A DNA stretch of 64,000 nucleotides, taken from CAYYWP01 sp050176585. GTDB lineage: Bacteria > Desulfobacterota > Binatia > HRBIN30 > CADEER01. A program made the translations under genes and the position numbers. Shown one piece after another: positions 9,479 through 18,196 of the stretch; the first letter of the stretch is position 1, and each line of letters starts with the position of its first letter. The stretch spans positions 97,801 through 161,800 of the forward strand of contig JBFXHX010000005.1 of the NCBI GenBank assembly GCA_050176585.1, given 5' to 3'. Below the pieces are notes generated by a model that was given only the letters and a program-made list of their open reading frames with translations, was not told the DNA's origin and ran no database searches.

Positions 9479-10476
9479 CAGCGCACGAGGATAGCGCCCC
9501 AGGTGAAACCCGCGCCGAATCCGGCAAGGCAGACGAGATCGCCCGCGCGGACGCGCCCCGCCTCGATCGCTTCGTAAAGGGCGAGCGGAATCGACGCGGC
9601 CGTGGTGTTCCCGTATTGCTGGATGTTGTTGGCGAGCTTCTCTTCCGGCCAGCCGAACCCGAGCGCGATCAGCTGGTTGATGCGCAGGTTTGCCTGGTGC
9701 GGAACCACGAGCGCAATGTCCTCCGCGCGATACCCGCCGGCGTCCAGCACCTCCTGAATGACCTGCGTGCAGCGCTCGACGGCGTGCTTGAACACGTACC
9801 GCCCGTCCATGCGGGGAAAGACGCGCGGCGCATCCGCGGAGAACATCGCTTCAGTGAGCCGCGGCCGTTCGCGCCACGCGGCGCACTCGAGCCAGAGCTT
9901 GTCGGCGTGCCGCCCCTCGGCGTGCAGCGCGCTATGCAGAATGCCCTTGTCGGGCTCCGCGATCGCCTCCACCACCACCGCCGCCGCGCCGTCCCCGAAG
10001 ATCACTGCCACGTCGCGGCCGCGCGTCGTGATGTCGATTCCGGTGGAATGCACTTCGCCGCCGACGATCAAGATGCGCTCGCAACGGCCGGCTTTGATGA
10101 GCGCGTTGGCGCTCGCGAGGGCATAGAGAAAGCCGGTGCATTGATTGCGCACGTCGAAGGCAGGCATGCCGCCGATGCCGAGCAACCGTTGCAACACGCA
10201 GGCGCTCGCCGGCATGTCCACGTCCGGGCTGAGTGTGGCGAAGATTACGCATTCCATGTCCTCGGCGCGCCGCCCGGCGCGCGCGAGCGCCTCGCGCGCG
10301 GCGATCGCGCCCATGTCCGCCGCGCCGACGTCGCCTTCGCTGTACCGCCGCTTCTGAATGCCGGTGCGTTGCTGTATCCACTCGTCGGTGGTGTCCAGGC
10401 GAGCCATCAGGTCGTGGTTGGTGACCACGCCCGGCGGTACGTAGCGCCCGATCCCGGTGATGTGCGCGTTTGGCAA
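9475..10476 (-). CDS. fabH: Beta-ketoacyl-ACP synthase III
   Basis: KASIII condenses acetyl-CoA (or another short acyl-CoA) with malonyl-ACP to start fatty acid synthesis. I place the start at TTG 10476, where AGGGG lies 4-5 bases upstream and the protein begins LPNAHITGIGRYVPPGVVTN; the frame remains open further into the neighbouring gene. With this start the triad is Cys113 (NQCTGF), His260 (VVPHQAN) and Asn290 (QYGNTTAAS), all intact, and DTTDEWIQQRTGI is the CoA-pocket motif. Length is 333 aa. It lies immediately downstream of a second, altered FabH-like gene. Confidence 0.92.
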   Translation of the reverse strand: MPNAHITGIGRYVPPGVVTNHDLMARLDTTDEWIQQRTGIQKRRYSEGDVGAADMGAIAAREALARAGRRAEDMECVIFATLSPDVDMPASACVLQRLLGIGGMPAFDVRNQCTGFLYALASANALIKAGRCERILIVGGEVHSTGIDITTRGRDVAVIFGDGAAAVVVEAIAEPDKGILHSALHAEGRHADKLWLECAAWRERPRLTEAMFSADAPRVFPRMDGRYVFKHAVERCTQVIQEVLDAGGYRAEDIALVVPHQANLRINQLIALGFGWPEEKLANNIQQYGNTTAASIPLALYEAIEAGRVRAGDLVCLAGFGAGFTWGAILVRW

Positions 10477-10490
10477 CGGTCCCCTCGCGC

Positions 10491-11447
10491 TTATAACCGC
10501 AGCACAGCGGCGCCCCAGGCGTAACCCGCGCCGCACGTCGCGACGCACACGCGCGCGCCGGGCGCGAGGCGCCCGTTCGCCACGGCCTCGCTGAGCGCCA
10601 CCGGCAAGCCGGCCGCGGTGAGGTGCCCGTGACGGGCGCCGGCGTCGATCAGGCGCGCTTTCGGAATCGCGAGCGCCGCGGCGCAGTGTTCCACCACCTC
10701 GGGCAGCACATGGCTCAGTACGAACGCGTCGATGTTCTCCGCCGCGCGCCCGGCTTGGCTCAGCGCAGCGCGCACCACCGCGGGCAGGTGCTCGTGCGCA
10801 AAGGCGGCGACGTGCTCGCGATCGATCCGCACGTAATGCCGGCCCGCGCGGAGGTCCTCGACCGTGACGCGCAGCGGGTGCTGGCGGCTAGAGGGGTACT
10901 CGATCCAGAAGCGGTCGTAGTGCCGCCCGTCGGTGTGACAGACGATAGACTCGACCACCGAGCCGTTACCGGCGCCGAGCACCGCGGCGGCCGCCCCGTC
11001 GCCGTAGAGCTCCGCGACCGCGCGTCCGCGCTCGGAATAATCCAGGCCGGAAGAATGGACCTCGCCGGCCGCCAGCAGCACGTGCCGATACTGCCCCGCG
11101 CTGACGAATGCATCGGCCATCATCAGCGCGGTCAGAAAGCCGGCGCACTGCCCGCGGACGTCGAGCGCGGCCGTGGTCCCGCAGCCGAGCTTGTGCTGCA
11201 GGAAACAGGCGGCGCCCGGAAACGTGACGTCCGGCGTCATCGTCGCAAACATCACCAGATCGATATCGCCGACCTCCAGCCCCGCCGCGCTCAGTGCGCG
11301 CCGGGCGGGTCCCAGCGCCAGGTCCGAGGGGCCGCCGGGCGCGGCGGCGATCGGGCGTGCGACCGGGCCGACGGCGCGGGCAGCGGGCAATTCGTGCGCA
11401 AGGGCGAGAATGGCCGTAGACATCGGTGGCGGGAAGCTTACGCTCAT
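10491..11447 (-). CDS. FabH-like thiolase-fold protein with altered catalytic triad
   Basis: This 318-aa protein aligns with its downstream neighbour FabH. The nucleophile Cys101 (VRGQCAGFLTAL) and the His of the HQAN motif (His246, LSHVLPE) are kept. The third residue is His275 (RHGHLTAAG) where FabH has Asn (GNTTAAS). The N-terminal DEWIxxRTGI segment that contacts CoA is missing, replaced by an Ala/Pro-rich stretch. The start is uncertain (ATG 11447, ATG 11423 or TTG 11459); none has a strong ribosome site. A Cys-His-His set is typical of elongating ketosynthases, so it may use a different acyl partner. A role as a FabH partner or substrate-specific ketosynthase is inference. Confidence 0.8.
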   Translation of the reverse strand: MSVSFPPPMSTAILALAHELPAARAVGPVARPIAAAPGGPSDLALGPARRALSAAGLEVGDIDLVMFATMTPDVTFPGAACFLQHKLGCGTTAALDVRGQCAGFLTALMMADAFVSAGQYRHVLLAAGEVHSSGLDYSERGRAVAELYGDGAAAAVLGAGNGSVVESIVCHTDGRHYDRFWIEYPSSRQHPLRVTVEDLRAGRHYVRIDREHVAAFAHEHLPAVVRAALSQAGRAAENIDAFVLSHVLPEVVEHCAAALAIPKARLIDAGARHGHLTAAGLPVALSEAVANGRLAPGARVCVATCGAGYAWGAAVLRL

Positions 11448-11528
11448 TGATGCGCGCAAGTCGACTCGGCCCGGGGTGCGGCGGCGGGTAGGGTCGATGG
11501 TGTCTGCGTTCAGCTCGGCGCGGAGCGG

Positions 11529-13304
11529 TTAGATTTCCAGGCGCTCGAGGCGACGGATGCCCGCGCGTACCGAGGCGAACAACACCGCCGCGACGAGCGC
11601 CACGACCGCGGCGAACGACGCGAGCACGGACCACTGGGCGGAGACTGCCAGCGGCTGGCCGCGAAACCTGCTCGAGAACACTGCATACACCGGCCACGCC
11701 TCGAGTACGACGACCGCGCCGATGAATGACAAGCAGAGCATCATGTAAACCAGCCCACCCCCGCTGGCGGCCACCTTGGCGGCGTTATCCGCGTCCAGCT
11801 TCGGATACGCGACGCCGACCGCGAGCGCGAGCGCCACGATCGCCAGCACCATGCCCCCCAGCGTGGCCGCCGACAGCGCCATCATGAAGCGCGTGACCCC
11901 GAGATAGGAGTTGGTCGCCAACACCAACAGCTCGGCGAACAGGAGCAGCGGAAGTGCGCCGGCCCAGAACTTGACCCACCAGAGCCGTCGCGCTGACAGC
12001 GGCGCTCCTTTCAGCAACCAGAGCGCGCGTCCCTCCAAGCTGAAGGACGGGAAGACGAAGCGCGCCGCTACGGCTGCGACGACGAAGGCCGCCAGCGCCA
12101 GATTGAGAAACGCGATCACGTTCTTGAAATAGAACGTGATTGATGGGCTGGCATCGAGTGGTAGGACGCTGAAGTTGTACACATATACGACCACCAACGC
12201 GCCGAGTAGGATCAGCTGCGACCACTGGCTGGTGTCGCGGAAGAACACCTTGAACTCTTTCACCAGCAGCGCACGCGTCTGCGCGGAGCAGGGGGCCATG
12301 GCGGCGCCCAGAGCTCGGGCCCATACGGGTTCGCGGGTGGCGCGCGCGTGGCGGCCCTCTTGCGCCTTCGTCCAGCCGGAGAGGAATAGCCGCGTGAACA
12401 CCGCCTCGGCGCCCATGGCTGCGACCGCCGCCGTCGATACGAGCAGCGCGTAGTAGAAGTAGGGCGCGCCCGCGCGCAAACCGAGCAGCGGGAAGAGAAT
12501 TTCCGTCGCCCACGTGCTGGGCAGGAAGGTGGCGCCCGGCGTGCGCATGGCGGCGAGAAAAGCCGAAAAGTCGGCGAAGCCCTCGGGACGGACGAGTCGC
12601 TCCGGCTGTACCAACCGGAACAGCAGGTAGAGCACTGAGATGGTGACGATCGAAAGCAGCAGCAGGATGTCCTTCGTGCGCCGGGCCGGGAACACGTGGA
12701 CCAGCACGGCGGTGACGATCACGCCGAGCGCGGCCGGGATCACGGCAAAGGGCGGCAGCGTGAGCGCCGTCGCGACGTAAAAGGCGGGTCCGGTGTTGTG
12801 GACGACGCCGTACGCCAGAAAAGCCGGGATCGCGAACAGCAGCAGCATCCACGACGAGTCGATCAGCGTCTCCGCGAAGCGGGCATAAAAGAGCCGCCGT
12901 AGTGCGACCGGCGCCGCCACCAGGCGGTCGAGGTCGCGCGAGAGGAAGAAGCTCGAGAGCGCCGCGACGATGTTCGAGAAGAGCAGGATCGAAAAGAACG
13001 TGACGAATATCATGCTGAGCAACTTGTGGGTCAGGATCGGACCGAATTCCGGCACGCTCAGGAAATGGCGCAGCGCGCGGGCGAAGAACGCGTAGATCGC
13101 CGCGCCGACCGCGCCGGCGAGCAATGCAAAGCCGGCGACTCGCCAGCGCGCGCCAGACGACAAGCGACGCCAGCGGTTCCGCTCCGCACGGCGGCGGGGC
13201 GCGAGCAGCTTCCAGACGGTCCGCGCCGGCGTGTCAGTGGCCGGCGGCCGCCACGGCACCCCCGCGCCGGTCTCCAGCCGTCGCGAAACAATGCCGTTCG
13301 GCAT
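11529..13304 (-). CDS. ABC-2 type exporter permease
   Basis: The 591-aa membrane protein has many hydrophobic segments (for example VAGFALLAGAVGAAIYAFF near 55-75 and MIFVTFFSILLFSNIVAAL near 100), in two halves divided by a cytoplasmic stretch. It resembles the large two-module ABC-2 permeases that pair with a single ATPase. Its start lies 3 bases after the ATPase stop, so the two form one exporter. The substrate cannot be told from sequence. The neighbouring FabH pair makes a lipid or acyl product a possibility only. Confidence 0.8.
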   Translation of the reverse strand: MPNGIVSRRLETGAGVPWRPPATDTPARTVWKLLAPRRRAERNRWRRLSSGARWRVAGFALLAGAVGAAIYAFFARALRHFLSVPEFGPILTHKLLSMIFVTFFSILLFSNIVAALSSFFLSRDLDRLVAAPVALRRLFYARFAETLIDSSWMLLLFAIPAFLAYGVVHNTGPAFYVATALTLPPFAVIPAALGVIVTAVLVHVFPARRTKDILLLLSIVTISVLYLLFRLVQPERLVRPEGFADFSAFLAAMRTPGATFLPSTWATEILFPLLGLRAGAPYFYYALLVSTAAVAAMGAEAVFTRLFLSGWTKAQEGRHARATREPVWARALGAAMAPCSAQTRALLVKEFKVFFRDTSQWSQLILLGALVVVYVYNFSVLPLDASPSITFYFKNVIAFLNLALAAFVVAAVAARFVFPSFSLEGRALWLLKGAPLSARRLWWVKFWAGALPLLLFAELLVLATNSYLGVTRFMMALSAATLGGMVLAIVALALAVGVAYPKLDADNAAKVAASGGGLVYMMLCLSFIGAVVVLEAWPVYAVFSSRFRGQPLAVSAQWSVLASFAAVVALVAAVLFASVRAGIRRLERLEI

Positions 13305-13307
13305 ACT

Positions 13308-14069
13308 TCAACCCGCTCCGAGTGCCGCGATGTCGCGTGGAACGTCCCCGCCGGTCAGGTGCAGGAATACGCCTTCCAGTGTATCCGCCGGCGCGGCGCC
13401 GACCTGGGCGCGCAAGTCATCCACAGTGCCAAGAGCGATGAGCCGCCCCCGCAAGATGATCCCCACGCGACTGCAGAGATCCTCCGCGACCTCGAGGCTG
13501 TGCGTCGACATGAACACCGTCGCGCCAGCCGCGGCGAGATCGCGGAAAACGGCCTTCAATAGGCGCGCGCCGCGCGGATCCATGCCCACGGTGGGCTCAT
13601 CTACGATCAAAATGCGCGGAGCGTGGATCAGCGCCGCTGCCATCACCAAGCGCTGTTTCATGCCGTGCGAGTACGTTTCGGCCAACTCGTGCCGCCACTC
13701 TGCCAAGTCAAAGAGCTCGAGCAGCCGTTCGCTGCGGCTGCGTTTGGTGTGCGGATCCATGCCGTACAGGTCGGCGCTGAAGTCCAGGTATTCTGCGCCG
13801 GTTAGCTTCTCGTAGACGTGCGGCCGGTCGGGTACGAAGCCGCAGAGCGCTTTCGCGCGCAACGGCTCGCGCCCGAGGTCGAAGCCGCCGAGCGCCACCG
13901 ACCCGTTGCTCGGCTGCAGGAGCCCCATCATCATGCGTATGGTGGTCGTCTTGCCCGCGCCATTTGGTCCGAGGAAGCCGAAGATCTCGCCGGGCCCGAT
14001 CGACAGGTTGAGTCGTTCGACCGCAACGGCCTGCCCGTAACATTTCGTGAGGTCGGTCAGCCGGATCAT
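13308..14069 (-). CDS. ABC transporter ATP-binding protein
   Basis: A 253-aa ABC ATPase of the drug/lipid exporter type (CcmA/NatA-like). It has Walker A GPNGAGKTTT at about 35-44, a Q-loop near GFVPDRPHVYEKLT, a variant signature YSHGMKQR (SHGMKQR in place of LSGGQ, usual in this subfamily) and Walker B ILIVDEPTVGMD. The D-loop and the switch histidine (MSTHSLEVAEDL) follow. It acts with the permease 3 bases downstream. Confidence 0.9.
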   Translation of the reverse strand: MIRLTDLTKCYGQAVAVERLNLSIGPGEIFGFLGPNGAGKTTTIRMMMGLLQPSNGSVALGGFDLGREPLRAKALCGFVPDRPHVYEKLTGAEYLDFSADLYGMDPHTKRSRSERLLELFDLAEWRHELAETYSHGMKQRLVMAAALIHAPRILIVDEPTVGMDPRGARLLKAVFRDLAAAGATVFMSTHSLEVAEDLCSRVGIILRGRLIALGTVDDLRAQVGAAPADTLEGVFLHLTGGDVPRDIAALGAG

Positions 14070-14210
14070 GGCGCCACTGTGCTGGGCATCACGGGCGAGA
14101 GCAACCGCGATTCGGAACAGCGGCCCCCGAGCCCGGATCGGGCGCTGGACCGGTATGCTGTCGGAGCGCCCGCAAGTGCGGCGCGAGCGGCCGAACCTCG
14201 CGCCAGCCCG

Positions 14211-14699
14211 TCAGCGCCGCTTCAGGGCCCGCACCCGTTGTCCACGAGCCGACGGCGCACGCGTTCTTCGAGGCTCTGTCGGTCGCAGCGGCAACTCGAC
14301 TCCAAGCGCGACGCGCCGCTCGCTTCCGCCGTCCTGCCAGCGGTACCGCCGCAGGTCGGTACGGTCGCGACGGAAGCGGACGCCCTCCTTCTCCAGCAGC
14401 TCGCGTTGGAGGTCCGGGCGCAGCATGCTGCCGCGCATGCTGATGCCGCCGCCGGCGTTGATGACTCGCTGCCACGGCACCGCACGCGCCAGCGGACCGG
14501 AGAGGCGGGCGAGGGCGGTGCCCACCGCGCGCGCGGCGCGTGGATGGCCGAGCAGCGCGGCGACCTGGCCATAGGTGACCACGCGTCCGCGCGGGATGCG
14601 GCGCACGAGCGCATAGACGGCGCGTGCAAAGCTCGGCTGCGCGCGCGACCCGGCTGCAGGCGCGCCTCCCGTGCGGCGCGGGCGCGGAGGCCGCTTCAC
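14211..14699 (-). CDS. Alkyltransferase-like protein (Atl), DNA-damage recognition
   Basis: The protein has the C-terminal DNA-binding fold of O6-alkylguanine-DNA alkyltransferases (about 22-110): the helix-turn-helix RGRVVTYGQVAALLGHPRAAR and the active-site loop. The methyl-acceptor motif PCHRV is replaced by PWQRV (Trp76 for Cys), so it cannot take an alkyl group. This is the mark of Atl proteins, which bind O6-alkylguanine and hand it to nucleotide excision repair. A basic Pro/Arg-rich N-terminus (1-20) and a tail past 130 are extra. Its GTG start overlaps the YciI gene stop as GTGA. Confidence 0.85.
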   Translation of the reverse strand: MKRPPRPRRTGGAPAAGSRAQPSFARAVYALVRRIPRGRVVTYGQVAALLGHPRAARAVGTALARLSGPLARAVPWQRVINAGGGISMRGSMLRPDLQRELLEKEGVRFRRDRTDLRRYRWQDGGSERRVALGVELPLRPTEPRRTRAPSARGQRVRALKRR

Positions 14700-14971
14700 G
14701 GCGTGGGGAGCACCTGGAGAAACGGGTGGACCTCCACCCGTTCAAACACGCCGTTGGCGACGTACGGGTCGCGCCCGACGATTTCCCAGACGGCGCCCGC
14801 CGAATCGGCTTCCACCACGATCAGGCTTCCGGCGCCGTCGGTGAGCGGGCCGGCGAGGACGATCTTGCCGGCCCGCGCGAGACCCTCCAGGTGCGCGACG
14901 TGGGCGGCGCGATGTACCGGTCGCTTCTCTTTGGCATCTCGCGTGTCGTGACCGATGATGACGAACAACAT
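14696..14971 (-). CDS. YciI-like protein
   Basis: A 91-aa ferredoxin-like alpha-beta protein of the YciI family. It starts MLFVIIGHDTRDAKEKRPVHRAAHVAHLEGL; His23 and nearby Asp/His residues are those conserved in the family. The second half has LAGPLTDGAGSLIVVEADS and the DPYVANGVFERVEVHPF stretch typical of YciI. ATG 14971 is chosen over an upstream frame extension. The precise role is unknown; members act as small hydrolases or decoys. It heads the minus-strand run that continues to the exporter and FabH genes. Confidence 0.8.
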   Translation of the reverse strand: MLFVIIGHDTRDAKEKRPVHRAAHVAHLEGLARAGKIVLAGPLTDGAGSLIVVEADSAGAVWEIVGRDPYVANGVFERVEVHPFLQVLPTP

Positions 14972-15069
14972 GGATGACTCCTGCCGAGGGGGCGGTCCAT
15001 TCAACTTGTACGCTGAGCGAATCGCAAAACGCTTTCCTATTGGTCAAGACCTTCGTAGGTTGTCGGCCG

Positions 15070-16137
15070 ATGGCGCGCCGGCGGGGATGGGTGTGGGCGG
15101 CGATCGCGGTCGCGCTCGGGGCGGATCCGCCGGCGGGGACGAGCCCGCTCGCTGCGGAGGAGTTTCGCTTCATGCCGCCCGCGCCGACGCGGAATTTCCA
15201 GCCGATCCAGCTGATCTTCCTGAACCTCCCATTCGAGAGCGCGCGCACGGTGGGGGAGGGCGAGTTGGAGATCGACGTCCAGAGCGCGGAGATCAACGAG
15301 ATCGCTACGTCGAACGGCAGCATCGAGGCGACGCTCAAGTTCGAATCCAATCGCACGGCGTTTGCCGCTCGTTACGGCGTGCTGTCGCATTGGGAGATCG
15401 GCTTCGAGCTGCCGTTCATCACCCGGTTCGGCGGTGGGCTCGACCCGATGATCGACGCGGTGGAGTCCTTCTTCGGCGCCGAGAACCCCGAGCGCAAGCT
15501 GTTCCCGGACAACACCTTCGGCGGCTTCATCGTCGAGCGCGGCAGCGTGGTGCTGTTCGAGGGTGATCAGGTCACATTTCAGCCCGGCGACGTATACTTC
15601 TTCGCCAAGCGGGAGCTGTCGCTCCCGTCGGCCTGGCCGCATGTTGCGGTGCGCGCGGCGATCAAAGCGCCGACCGGCGATCCCGATCAGGTGCTCGGCA
15701 GCGGCGAGCCGGACCTGGGCGGCGGGCTGGCAGCCGACTGGCGGCCGTTCCAGCGCTTGATGCTGTATGGCAACGTCAACCTGGTATACCCGATGGGACC
15801 GATCACGCCGGCGCGATTGACGCTGAATCCGATCGTTACAGAATCGTTCGCGGCGCACGTCGCGGTCACGCACCGCTGGTCGGCGATGTTGCACCAGGCG
15901 ACGTACACGAGCCCGTTTCACGGCACCGGGGCGAGCCTGCTGGACGGGACCGCGGTCGAGATCGGCCTTGGCCTCAATTTCGCCTACAGCGAGTGCTTCG
16001 GCGCCCAACTGCTCGCGATCAACAACGTCAGCGGCGTCGAACAAGCGGCTGACTTCTCGCTGCTATTGGCGCTCAGATGGCGACCGTGGACCGTAGCTGC
16101 TCCGCCCGACCGGGTGGGCTCGCCGGCGTCACCTTGA
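15070..16137 (+). CDS. DUF3187-type outer-membrane protein
   Basis: The 355-aa protein begins with a signal peptide (MARRRGWVWAAIAVALGA and the following 10-15 residues, cleaved near Ala-Glu-Glu). The mature part is rich in alternating hydrophobic strands such as WEIGFELPFITRFGG, LMLYGNVNLVYPMG and SAMLHQATYTSPFHG, consistent with a beta-barrel. The opening NFQPIQLIFLNLPFESARTV is that of DUF3187 proteins, which are predicted outer-membrane proteins of unknown function. It stands alone and is transcribed away from the YciI-Atl run. Confidence 0.75.
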   Translation: MARRRGWVWAAIAVALGADPPAGTSPLAAEEFRFMPPAPTRNFQPIQLIFLNLPFESARTVGEGELEIDVQSAEINEIATSNGSIEATLKFESNRTAFAARYGVLSHWEIGFELPFITRFGGGLDPMIDAVESFFGAENPERKLFPDNTFGGFIVERGSVVLFEGDQVTFQPGDVYFFAKRELSLPSAWPHVAVRAAIKAPTGDPDQVLGSGEPDLGGGLAADWRPFQRLMLYGNVNLVYPMGPITPARLTLNPIVTESFAAHVAVTHRWSAMLHQATYTSPFHGTGASLLDGTAVEIGLGLNFAYSECFGAQLLAINNVSGVEQAADFSLLLALRWRPWTVAAPPDRVGSPASP

Positions 16138-16210
16138 CCAGCGGTGTGGAGCCCGCTTAGACCAGCGGCAGCGCGGCGCCGCGCGCGAGCGCCGAGCGGA
16201 CGGGACAGCG

Positions 16211-16666
16211 ATGCAGCAAATATGGGGGCGATTCTTCGACGATTTTGCCATCGGTCAGGTGCTGAAGCACTGGCCTGGCCGCACAATCCGCGATGCCGAC
16301 GATACCTGGTTCACGCTGTTGACGATGAACACCAACCCGATCCATTTCGATGAGCACTTCGCCAGCCAGACCCAACATGGGCGCTGCCTGGTCAACGGCA
16401 CGCTGGTGTTCGCGATCGTGGTCGGCATGTCCGTACGCGACGTCAGCCAGACTGCCATCGCCAACCTCGACTACGAGTTCATTCGCCATCTCGGCCCGAC
16501 GTTTCACGGCGACACGCTGTACGCGGAATCGGAAATTCTGGACAAGACGCTCTCGTCCAAAGGCGACCGCGGCGTCTTGTACGTGGAAACCCGGGCTTGG
16601 AACCAGAAAGACGACCCGGTGATGTCGCTGCGTCGGCGGGTGCTTCTGCCGCGCCGTGCCGCCTAG
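16211..16666 (+). CDS. MaoC-like hot-dog dehydratase
   Basis: This 151-aa hot-dog fold protein resembles MaoC/mesaconyl-CoA hydratase-like enzymes that add water to enoyl-CoA thioesters. The hydratase motif appears as MNTNPIHFDEHFA, where the Asn/His and Asp residues are the expected catalytic Asp/His region. The central helix is GRCLVNGTLVFAIVVGMSV and the end is a strand pair with VLYVETRAWNQKDDPV. No pathway neighbours are present, so the substrate is unknown. Confidence 0.85.
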   Translation: MQQIWGRFFDDFAIGQVLKHWPGRTIRDADDTWFTLLTMNTNPIHFDEHFASQTQHGRCLVNGTLVFAIVVGMSVRDVSQTAIANLDYEFIRHLGPTFHGDTLYAESEILDKTLSSKGDRGVLYVETRAWNQKDDPVMSLRRRVLLPRRAA

Positions 16667-16697
16667 CGGGCCGCGATCGCATCGCCCTTCCCCCGCC

Positions 16698-16967
16698 ATG
16701 GCGCCGGTCTCGTCCGTGGCCGCCTTTCTGGCCTCGGCGCGCGGGCCCGGGCCATCCGCGCGCGAGGCGGCGGAGATCCTGGGCGGGCTCGACGGCGATG
16801 CGCGCGCAGTTGCCGATGCTCAGGCGGTAGCGGCCGCGCACCGGCTGGCTTGGATGGAGGCGCGCACGGGGCGGCCATGGAGCGCCGCCGAGCTGGCGCG
16901 GGCGGAAGCGCGCGCGTTCGTCGCCATTCGGCGCGCGCTACAAGCGCGCGGGCTTTGGCGGGCGTGA
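16698..16967 (+). CDS. Hypothetical small Ala-rich protein
   Basis: The 89-aa reading frame begins MAPVSSVAAFLASARGPG and is predicted all helical and Ala/Arg/Glu-rich, ending RALQARGLWRA. It follows the MaoC gene by 31 bases and stops 4 bases before the convergent DprA-like gene. There is no strong ribosome site, and a GTG at 16656 overlapping the MaoC end is an alternative start. I recognise no family. Packing between two real genes is the main support. Confidence 0.4.
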   Translation: MAPVSSVAAFLASARGPGPSAREAAEILGGLDGDARAVADAQAVAAAHRLAWMEARTGRPWSAAELARAEARAFVAIRRALQARGLWRA

Positions 16968-16971
16968 ATCT

Positions 16972-17895
16972 CTACTGTGCGGGAGAGCCCGCCAGCCCGG
17001 CTGCGAGCGCGCGGAACTGGGCGGCGGCATCGTCGGCGTGCACCGCTTGCGCGCCAACCGCCATCAAGCGCTCATTTTCAGCCTGCCACACCAACACGTG
17101 CCCGCCGCGGGCGAGGATGTTGCTGCACAACCCTTCGATTTCTCCACCGGGTCGCGCCTGTACGGCTACCACCAGGTCGCCGAGCGCGGCGATGAGCGCG
17201 TCACGGCGACGGCCGGAGCAGGGCAGGCCGTGGTCCTCGGGGCGAAATGGCGACAGGGCTAGCGTGTGCCGGCGATCGAAGGGCGGTCGCAGCGGTCCGA
17301 AGCCAAACGGATCGCGTTCCAGGTCGCCGGAGAAGGCGCTCAGCAGGCCGCGATCGACCACGACCAAACGGGGCGCGCCGAGGGTATGGACAGCGGCGGC
17401 GGCGATGCGGTGCGTGGCCTTCATGCCGCCGACGGCAATGGCGAACCCGGCGGCGGCTGCGGCCCGCGCGACGGAGAGCGTCGCCGTCACCGTCGTTCCG
17501 CTCACCAGGCGCGAGCTGAGCAGCGCCACCGTCGGCCGGTGGAGCAGGGCGATGTCTCCGTGCAGATACACCAGCGGTGGAGGGGGGGTGGCGCGGTGTG
17601 CCCAACCGCGCGGGTAGCCTCGGTCCCCCAACGCGCAGAGCCGTACGCCTGCGGCGTGCAGTCGCTGCGCGAGTGCTGCGCAGCGCGCCGTGTGCCAGAT
17701 GCGGTCGGTCGCGAGCCGGCGCAGCGCGGCCTCGGGGACGCCGATCTCCGCCAGCCGCCGCGCTGGAAGCTCGGGCAGACGCGCGAACGGTAGGTCCGCC
17801 GCGCGTGCCGCGGCCTGGATCCGGCGCAGGCGCCGCTCACCAACCCGCGGCAGCTCGGCCACGGTCAGCAGTCCGAGCGCCGTGTCGCGATCCAC
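16972..17895 (-). CDS. Divergent DprA/Smf-like protein
   Basis: The 307-aa protein starts at GTG 17895 with a helix-hairpin-helix-like segment (about 14-60) and then a Rossmann region resembling the DNA-processing protein DprA: YPRGW...PPPPLVYLHGD, a hydrophobic strand VALLSSRLVSG, VGGMKATHRIAAAAVHTLG, LVVVDRGLLSAF and, late on, GDLVVAVQARPGGEIEGLCSNI. Canonical DprA has GSR, SGxAxGID and the RNRIIAGL helix. Here these are SSR, GGMKATH and GRRRDALIAAL, so the ssDNA/RecA-loading function is doubtful. An AT-rich patch (about 17905-17950) upstream may hold its promoter. Confidence 0.65.
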   Translation of the reverse strand: MDRDTALGLLTVAELPRVGERRLRRIQAAARAADLPFARLPELPARRLAEIGVPEAALRRLATDRIWHTARCAALAQRLHAAGVRLCALGDRGYPRGWAHRATPPPPLVYLHGDIALLHRPTVALLSSRLVSGTTVTATLSVARAAAAAGFAIAVGGMKATHRIAAAAVHTLGAPRLVVVDRGLLSAFSGDLERDPFGFGPLRPPFDRRHTLALSPFRPEDHGLPCSGRRRDALIAALGDLVVAVQARPGGEIEGLCSNILARGGHVLVWQAENERLMAVGAQAVHADDAAAQFRALAAGLAGSPAQ

Positions 17896-18001
17896 GGATC
17901 AGTCCTACTATAATCTTAGATAGACCTGCAACGAACCGGATAGCTATAGACAGCGCTCAACTGGCAGCGGATCCGCGCGCGCCGCCGGCGCCGGACCTAG
18001 A

Positions 18002-18196
18002 CTAGCGCGGCGGTCGGAATTGCCCGTAGCGATCCCTTCGCTCCCTCCGCAATGCGGCCAGGTGCGCGTCCGCCTCGCGCTGCAAGTGCGACTTGCGCTG
18101 CAGCAGGAAGTATCCGGCCGCCGCCGCCACGGCGAGCGCGGCGGCGAGCCACGGATAGTCGCGCAGCTGGGCGACCAGGTGAATCACTGTATCCAT
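18002..18196 (-). CDS. Small membrane-anchored protein with charged tail
   Basis: The 64-aa protein has one transmembrane helix (about 14-31, PWLAAALAVAAAAGYFLL) followed by a strongly charged, probably helical tail (QRKSHLQREADAHLAALRRERRDRYG). ATG 18196 is chosen because GGAGG lies 5 bases upstream. The topology suggests a cytoplasmic coiled tail on an inner-membrane anchor. No family is recognised. It lies between the DprA-like gene and the first giant dockerin protein. Confidence 0.55.
   Translation of the reverse strand: MDTVIHLVAQLRDYPWLAAALAVAAAAGYFLLQRKSHLQREADAHLAALRRERRDRYGQFRPPR

Noticed and set aside
9475..11447. FabH pair as part of a polyketide cluster
   Set aside because: No ACP, ketoreductase or modular synthase is near; only an exporter and housekeeping genes.
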